Positions 7,769-8,112 of a stretch of DNA of 8,112 nucleotides are shown one piece after another. Under the pieces are notes generated by a model. That model was given only the letters and a program-made list of their open reading frames with translations. It did not search any database and had not been told where the DNA came from. Made by a program: the position numbers and the translations under genes. Position 1 is the first letter of the stretch, and the number at the start of each line of letters is the position of its first letter. This stretch comes from JALOAD01 sp023228995 [NCBI: Candidatus Muiribacterium halophilum] (GTDB taxonomy: Bacteria > Muiribacteriota > Muiribacteriia > Muiribacteriales): the NCBI GenBank assembly GCA_023228995.1, contig JALOAD010000090.1, positions 1 to 8,112 on the forward strand, given 5' to 3'.

Positions 7769-7807
7769 TATAATGAAACGCAAATTAAAATGTTCAGTGA
7801 ACATTTT
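7769..7807 (+). promoter_or_regulatory. TATAAT box followed by palindromic operator (right copy)
   Basis: TATAAT (7769-7774) is a perfect -10 hexamer, but the -35 position holds only an A-run, so promoter strength is uncertain. The predicted start is near 7781. The palindrome AAAATGTTCA-G-TGAACATTTT (7787-7807, perfect 10-bp arms) lies just downstream, a typical place for a repressor site. The same core is at 27-43, and both copies are followed by TTGTGA within a few bases. An alternative reading is a weak hairpin terminator, since a fifth T follows the stem. The presumed target is whatever is encoded after 7808. Confidence 0.45.
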
Positions 7808-7818
7808 TGTGATTAATT

Positions 7819-7986
7819 ATGAGGAACTATGGAGACTGTTGCGAAGCATGCAATATACGGAAGTATTGCAAAGTCGAACATCGTAAGAGGGAATTTTACA
7901 TGGAAGTTAAATTTCATGTGGTCCGATTAATTAATATTTCTTTGATGAAATTATATGTAATTAAAAATCTAAAGCTGGATTCCTGA
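7819..7986 (+). CDS. Possible 55-aa Cys-rich small protein (doubtful)
   Basis: An ATG-to-TGA frame of 55 codons begins MRNYGDCCEACNIRKYCK, with Cys at 7, 8, 11 and 17 that could bind metal or form disulfides, followed by a basic stretch. No Shine-Dalgarno sequence precedes this ATG. Its stop codon falls inside the palindromic repeat at 7978-7999. A competing overlapping start at 7829 has GAGG 4 bases upstream and encodes 33 residues beginning METVAKHAIYGS. The same DNA has hairpin potential and raised G+C (see 7831-7924), so it may be an RNA element rather than a gene. I recognise no family. Confidence 0.2.
   Translation: MRNYGDCCEACNIRKYCKVEHRKREFYMEVKFHVVRLINISLMKLYVIKNLKLDS
7831..7924 (+). 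ncRNA. G+C-raised hairpin-rich segment, candidate structured RNA
   Basis: The 71 bases 7821-7891 contain about 45% G+C by hand count, clearly above the surrounding A+T-rich sequence. Possible pairings include GACT (7834-7837) with AGTC (7872-7875), which encloses TGCAATA/TATTGCA (7849-7855 with 7864-7870). The latter can also fold as TGCAA-TA-TAC capped by a GGAA loop. A second hairpin pairs ACATGGAA (7898-7905) with TTTCATGT (7912-7919), with one G-U. GGA (7890-7892) can close it with TCC (7922-7924). It lies directly downstream of the TATAAT box and palindrome at 7769-7807. It does not match any riboswitch, group II intron domain V or tRNA pattern I know, and the strand is inferred from that promoter. 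Confidence 0.25.
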
Positions 7987-7999
7987 ACTGGTCAGGAAT
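7978..7999. repeat. Dispersed palindromic repeat, copy 2
   Basis: ATTCCTGA-ACTGG-TCAGGAAT (7979-7999) has perfect 8-bp arms. Positions 7978-7999 match copy 1 (7683-7704) at all but one base. It is preceded by AAAGCTG, so the left edge reads CTGGATTCC, as in widespread REP-like or dRS3-like repeats. A TATAAT follows at 8002-8007 but has no credible -35 box. Confidence 0.7.
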
Positions 8000-8066
8000 T
8001 GTATAATAGAAATAGAGGAAAAATAGAATAAATACTTAAGGAGATATGTTAAAATAAAAATGGAAT

Positions 8067-8112
8067 ATGAGGAAGATGAAAAAGTCTGATCAGGAATTGA
8101 TCTTAAAGATCA
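8067..8112 (+). CDS. Possible gene start running off the window edge
   Basis: From ATG at 8067 the frame reads MRKMKKSDQELILKI and stays open to the end. The pattern 'SDxELxxKI' is common at the start of sigma-70-family (ECF) sigma factors, which usually continue with a Gly-Asp and acidic helix, but 15 residues cannot establish this. An AAGGAG lies at 8038-8043, too far from 8067 (23 bases), and no well-spaced ribosome site precedes 8067 or the in-frame ATG at 8076. The same bases contain palindromes (8088-8102 and 8098-8112), so this may be repeat sequence rather than a gene. Confidence 0.25.
   Translation, partial: MRKMKKSDQELILKI
8088..8112. repeat. Palindromic repeat, partial copy 3 at the window edge
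   Basis: GATCA-GGAAT-TGATC (8088-8102) resembles the hairpin of copy 1, CTGGTCA-GGAA-TGACCAG. It keeps TCAGGAAT, and the inner stem G-C pair is replaced by A-T on both sides, as expected of a conserved hairpin. It overlaps TGATCTT-A-AAGATCA (8098-8112), a perfect 7-bp dyad reaching the last base. Confidence 0.45.

Noticed and set aside
7831-7935. Group II intron 5' end, retron RNA or known riboswitch
   Set aside because: There is no reverse transcriptase gene, no domain V hairpin and no match to remembered riboswitch cores.
8002-8007. TATAAT as a promoter for the right-edge frame
   Set aside because: The -35 position falls in the repeat (ATTCCT) and matches poorly; chance TATAAT is common in such A+T-rich DNA.

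Overview
The window comes from a strongly A+T-rich bacterium. Two of its three large genes encode lipoproteins with canonical lipoboxes, and the third looks like a diverged family 9 (heptosyltransferase-type) glycosyltransferase. This set fits a didermal (Gram-negative-type) envelope. The lineage cannot be named from the sequence. The genetic code looks standard, and all three large genes stop with TAA.

Layout: positions 1-138 are an intergenic edge with a perfect palindrome (27-43). A large unknown lipoprotein gene follows on the minus strand (139-2778). Next is an unusual leader region (2779-3207), read on the minus strand. It has a good promoter (about 3005-3034), a possible 27-codon leader ORF (2867-2950) made largely of three copies of a 15-bp palindromic unit, and an intrinsic terminator whose first arm overlaps the leader stop codon. 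The diverged glycosyltransferase gene (3208-4134, minus) comes next. A 93-bp divergent spacer carries a promoter for the second, larger lipoprotein gene (4228-7599, plus), which ends in a textbook terminator. The last 500 bases have no large gene. They hold dispersed palindromic repeats, a second copy of the left-edge palindrome next to a TATAAT box, a compact segment with raised G+C, and possibly the first codons of a gene that leaves the window.

The two lipoproteins are built alike: lipobox, Gly/Ser linker, a short beta-sandwich-like domain resembling carboxypeptidase-regulatory domains, then a long unrecognised body. They also share the same extended Shine-Dalgarno sequence. I could not assign either a function. 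The most interesting parts are regulatory: the leader with its tet-operator-like repeats and terminator in front of the first lipoprotein, and the repeat-rich right end.
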